Of a stretch of 6,734 nucleotides of DNA, positions 3,923-6,734 are shown piece by piece. Positions within the stretch are counted from its first letter, which is position 1; each line of letters opens with the position of its first letter. Location: the NCBI GenBank assembly GCA_947461335.1, contig CANHLB010000095.1, positions 1-6,734 of the forward strand, written 5' to 3'. The position numbers and the translations under genes were made by a program. The notes under the pieces are model-generated. The model made no database searches. It saw only the letters and a program-made list of their open reading frames with translations, and was not told the DNA's origin. Source of the DNA: Burkholderiaceae bacterium. Lineage in GTDB: Bacteria; Pseudomonadota; Gammaproteobacteria; Burkholderiales; Burkholderiaceae.

Positions 3923-6734
3923 CGCTTTCTGAGCTATGCATTAGACGCCCCGTAATGACGGTATTGCTGTCCATTTCGACCGTTATCGCTGGAAGTGTTG
4001 CGTATTTTAAGATTCCAGTAGCCGCTCTTCCTAGCTTCAATACACCAGTCATCTCTGTATCGGCTAGCTTACCTGGCGCATCACCTGAAATCATGGCTTC
4101 GGCCGTTGCTCTGCCACTTGAAAAAGAATTTTCTACGATTGATGGCATCAAAGTGATTAGCTCTACCAATTCACTTGGTTCAACGAGCGTAACTCTTGAA
4201 TTTACTAGCGATCGTGATATTGATAAAGCTGCGGTAGATGTGCAGGCAGCGCTCTTGCGAGCACAACGACGTTTGCCAATTGAAATGACGGTGCCTCCGT
4301 CATATCGAAAGATTAATCCTGCCGATACCCCTGTATTAATTGTGCGCATGAGTTCTCCTTCAATCAGTCTGTCTGAGATGAATGCTTATGCAGAGAACCT
4401 GATGTCTCCAAACTTATCAACTATTACGGGGGTCTCACAAGTAACAGTGTATGGAGCAAAGCGATATGCAGTCCGAGTGAGCGTTAAGCCAGATGCTTTA
4501 GGCAATCGCAATATCACGATGGATGAGGTGGCAGCTGCAGTTAACAAAGCCAATACCAATAGCCCGGTTGGAACCCTCGACGGCCCCCGCCAACTGATCA
4601 CCATTTATGCCAATCCCCAACTAGTGTCAGCTGAAGAGTTTGGCAATTTGATCGTTGCTCAGCGCAATGGATATCCGGTTTATCTTAAAGATGTGGCTGA
4701 TGTGCAAGAGAGCTTTGAGGATGTCAAGACTTTTGCCTCGGCAAAAGGTGAACGCTCTATAGCAATTGGTATTTTGCGTCAACCAAATGCCAATACTGTA
4801 GAAGTTGTTGACTCAATTAAAAAACTGTTGCCTGCTCTAAAAGCGCAAATGCCGGAATCTATTCAGTTAACACTGATTAATGACCGCTCGCTTTCGATTA
4901 TTGAGTCGATTCATGATGTCAATCTGACATTGCTTCTCACTATCGCACTCGTTGTCTTGGTAATTTTCCTATTCCTAAAGCATCTATCTGCCACCATCAT
5001 TCCATCGATTAGTCTGCCAATTTCTCTGATAGGCGCATTCTTTGTTTTCTACTTTTTAGGCTATAGCCTCAATAATATTTCCTTGCTGGGTATAACCCTG
5101 GCTGTTGGCTTAGTCGTAGATGATGCAATCGTGGTTTTAGAAAACATCATGCGTTATGTTGAAGAAGGTATGGACCCCTTAAAGGCTGCGCTTAAGGGCA
5201 GCAAAGAGGTTGGCTTTACGATCATCTCGATCTCATTGTCTTTGGTTGCCGTTTTTATTCCTCTATTTTTTATGGCAGGTCCTATTGGTCTTCTGTTTAG
5301 AGAATTTGCAGTTGTTGTAACGCTATCGATATTAGTATCTGCTGTTGTGTCATTGACAGTAGTACCTATGTTATGCAGCCGCTTTTTACCCAAACCAGGC
5401 ACCCATCAAAAAGAATATCAAATCACAAAGCAGTTTGATCGTATATATGAATGGACTCTAAAAAAGTACATCCACTATCTCGATTTAGCATTGGTGAATA
5501 GAAAAACAGTCTTGCTTGGAGCAATTGCAAGCTTTGTGATCACCATCGCTCTTTTTGTCTATAGCCCCAAAGGATTCTTTCCAGAAGAAGATATTGGCCA
5601 GTTACGCGTAACTGTTGAGGCTTCTGAAGATACGTCCTTCAAAACAATGATAGCTTTACAAGATCAAGCTGCCAAAGTTGTCGATAGCGACCCCAATGTT
5701 GCAACCTCAATCTCGATACTTGGCGGTGGCCAAAGTTCAGGTCGTAATACTGGAAGATTCTTCATTATTCTGAAGCCTAAGGATGAGCGCCAAAAAATGA
5801 GTAAGGTGATGGAGGGGCTTAGAACCAAGTTCAAAGAAATTCCTGGTATTCAGGTCTACATGAGCCCGGTACAAAATTTACAACTAGGTGGTCGAAGTAG
5901 TAAAAGTCGCTATCAATTTACTCTTCAAAGCGTTGGCTTTGAAGGCGTCAATGAGTGGGCTGAGAAATTGTTGCAAAAAATGCGCGCTGATCCAATTTTT
6001 AAGGATGTCACTAGTGACTCGCAATTAAAAGGTTTGAACGTCAAAATTGAAATTGATCGAGAAAAGGCAGCTAGTGCAGGAGTATCCATCGCCGATATTC
6101 GTACTGCCCTCTACTCTTCCTTTGGTGAGAGGCAGGTATCCACCATCTATACACCTGTCAATACCTATTACGTTATTTTAGAAACAGCAGAGAATGATCG
6201 TCAATTCGAAACAGACTTGAATAAGGTCTTTGTGCGGGGTAGAGCGACAGATAAATTGATTCCGCTATCCAGTCTGGCGAGCTTTGTTAGAACTGTAGGC
6301 CCCACTGCCGTCAACCACCAAGGTCAGATTCCAGCGGTAACGATTTCTTTTAACCTTGCTCCAGATGTTTTCTTAGGGGATGCCACTAAGGCAATAGATG
6401 GCTTTGTTAAGGCGGTAGATTTACCACCTTCCATCATCACGAGTTACGGTGGCGACGCAGCCGTATTTAAAGAGAATCAATCAGGTCAGGTCATTTTGCT
6501 ACTGGCTGCATTGGGTGTAATTTATATCTTACTTGGCGTTCTCTATGAGAGCTATATCCATCCCCTAACCATTTTGGCAGGTCTGCCCTCTGCAGCGATT
6601 GGTGCAATTTTAGCCTTACGTATTTTTGGGTTTGAGTTGACCATTGTTGCTTCGATTGGCATCTTGCTACTGATTGGTATTGTGAAGAAAAATGCGATTT
6701 TGATGATCGACTTCGCTCTCGATGCACAGCGCAA
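3919..6734 (+). CDS. RND-family efflux pump, inner-membrane subunit (AcrB/MdtB/MdtC type), C-terminus cut by the right edge
   Basis: A proton-driven RND transporter that would export substrates from the periplasm or inner membrane through its adaptor and an outer-membrane channel. There are 938 codons without a stop or frameshift; family members have about 1,020-1,050, so roughly 90-110 residues are missing. It opens with the RND N-terminus (CIRRPVMTVLLS, first TM about 10-28; PVAALPSFNTPVISV; LPGASPEIM). The TM2-TM4 block spans about 336-408. The TM4 proton-relay aspartates are Asp401 and Asp402 in GLVVDDAIVVLENI (AcrB Asp407/408). GFFPEEDIGQL (552-562) follows the TM7 segment. The TM10 lysine is Lys924 in GIVKKNAILMIDFALDAQR (AcrB Lys940), and this wording is closest to MdtB/MdtC as I remember them. 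The ATG overlaps the adaptor stop (ATGA), and there is no Shine-Dalgarno sequence, so translation is probably coupled. A second pump gene, as in mdtABC, or an outer-membrane factor may lie to the right but cannot be seen. An assignment to HAE1 is firm; the substrate is unknown. Confidence 0.95.
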   Translation, partial: MTLSELCIRRPVMTVLLSISTVIAGSVAYFKIPVAALPSFNTPVISVSASLPGASPEIMASAVALPLEKEFSTIDGIKVISSTNSLGSTSVTLEFTSDRDIDKAAVDVQAALLRAQRRLPIEMTVPPSYRKINPADTPVLIVRMSSPSISLSEMNAYAENLMSPNLSTITGVSQVTVYGAKRYAVRVSVKPDALGNRNITMDEVAAAVNKANTNSPVGTLDGPRQLITIYANPQLVSAEEFGNLIVAQRNGYPVYLKDVADVQESFEDVKTFASAKGERSIAIGILRQPNANTVEVVDSIKKLLPALKAQMPESIQLTLINDRSLSIIESIHDVNLTLLLTIALVVLVIFLFLKHLSATIIPSISLPISLIGAFFVFYFLGYSLNNISLLGITLAVGLVVDDAIVVLENIMRYVEEGMDPLKAALKGSKEVGFTIISISLSLVAVFIPLFFMAGPIGLLFREFAVVVTLSILVSAVVSLTVVPMLCSRFLPKPGTHQKEYQITKQFDRIYEWTLKKYIHYLDLALVNRKTVLLGAIASFVITIALFVYSPKGFFPEEDIGQLRVTVEASEDTSFKTMIALQDQAAKVVDSDPNVATSISILGGGQSSGRNTGRFFIILKPKDERQKMSKVMEGLRTKFKEIPGIQVYMSPVQNLQLGGRSSKSRYQFTLQSVGFEGVNEWAEKLLQKMRADPIFKDVTSDSQLKGLNVKIEIDREKAASAGVSIADIRTALYSSFGERQVSTIYTPVNTYYVILETAENDRQFETDLNKVFVRGRATDKLIPLSSLASFVRTVGPTAVNHQGQIPAVTISFNLAPDVFLGDATKAIDGFVKAVDLPPSIITSYGGDAAVFKENQSGQVILLLAALGVIYILLGVLYESYIHPLTILAGLPSAAIGAILALRIFGFELTIVASIGILLLIGIVKKNAILMIDFALDAQR

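Noticed and set aside
3792..4349. Minus-strand open frame of 185 codons across the adaptor-pump junction
   Set aside because: It lies antisense to the clear adaptor C-terminus and pump N-terminus, and its translation has no recognisable domain.
4386..5402. Two short minus-strand open frames (4386-4604 and 5154-5402)
   Set aside because: Both are antisense to conserved RND coding sequence, including the TM4-TM6 region, and show no protein features of their own.
6491..6734. Two overlapping minus-strand open frames at the right edge
   Set aside because: They are antisense to the TM9-TM10 region of the pump, including its Lys924 motif, and overlap each other in different frames.

Overview
The window looks like ordinary chromosomal DNA of a Gram-negative proteobacterium. 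A betaproteobacterium of the Burkholderiaceae, possibly Polynucleobacter-like, is my best guess. This rests on moderate G+C, the protein flavour of the housekeeping genes and the gene order, not on any database comparison. There are six protein genes, two of them cut by the window edges. I see no rRNA, tRNA, CRISPR array, insertion sequence, integrase, attachment site or origin.

Left part (1-1196, minus strand): a two-gene unit of gloB (glyoxalase II) followed by the 5' part of mltD (a lipoprotein lytic transglycosylase). The gloB stop and mltD start share one base. Middle (1203-2487, plus strand): a YafS-like SAM-dependent methyltransferase gene and rnhA (ribonuclease HI), four bases apart. 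The first pair diverges from the second with only 6 bp between start codons. The set mltD-gloB-methyltransferase-rnhA matches the E. coli neighbourhood mltD-gloB-yafS-rnhA-dnaQ, so it is an old conserved block. Here rnhA points the same way as the methyltransferase, and no dnaQ follows.

Right part (2603 to the end, plus strand): after a 115-bp gap comes a two-gene tripartite-efflux unit. The first gene is a periplasmic adaptor (HlyD/AcrA/MdtA type) with a GTG start and an unusually long cytoplasmic N-terminus. The second is an RND inner-membrane pump (AcrB/MdtB/MdtC type) that overlaps the adaptor stop by ATGA and runs off the right edge with 938 codons visible. Adaptor and pump would need an outer-membrane channel, which is not in the window, to form a complete exporter.

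I found no convincing undescribed system. The points most worth a second look are the tight head-to-head gloB/methyltransferase start region with a G-rich run on the gloB sense strand, the degenerate SAM-binding motif in the methyltransferase, the rnhA orientation, the adaptor's N-terminal extension, and a small in-frame leader ORF with a hairpin over its possible ribosome-binding site ahead of the efflux genes.
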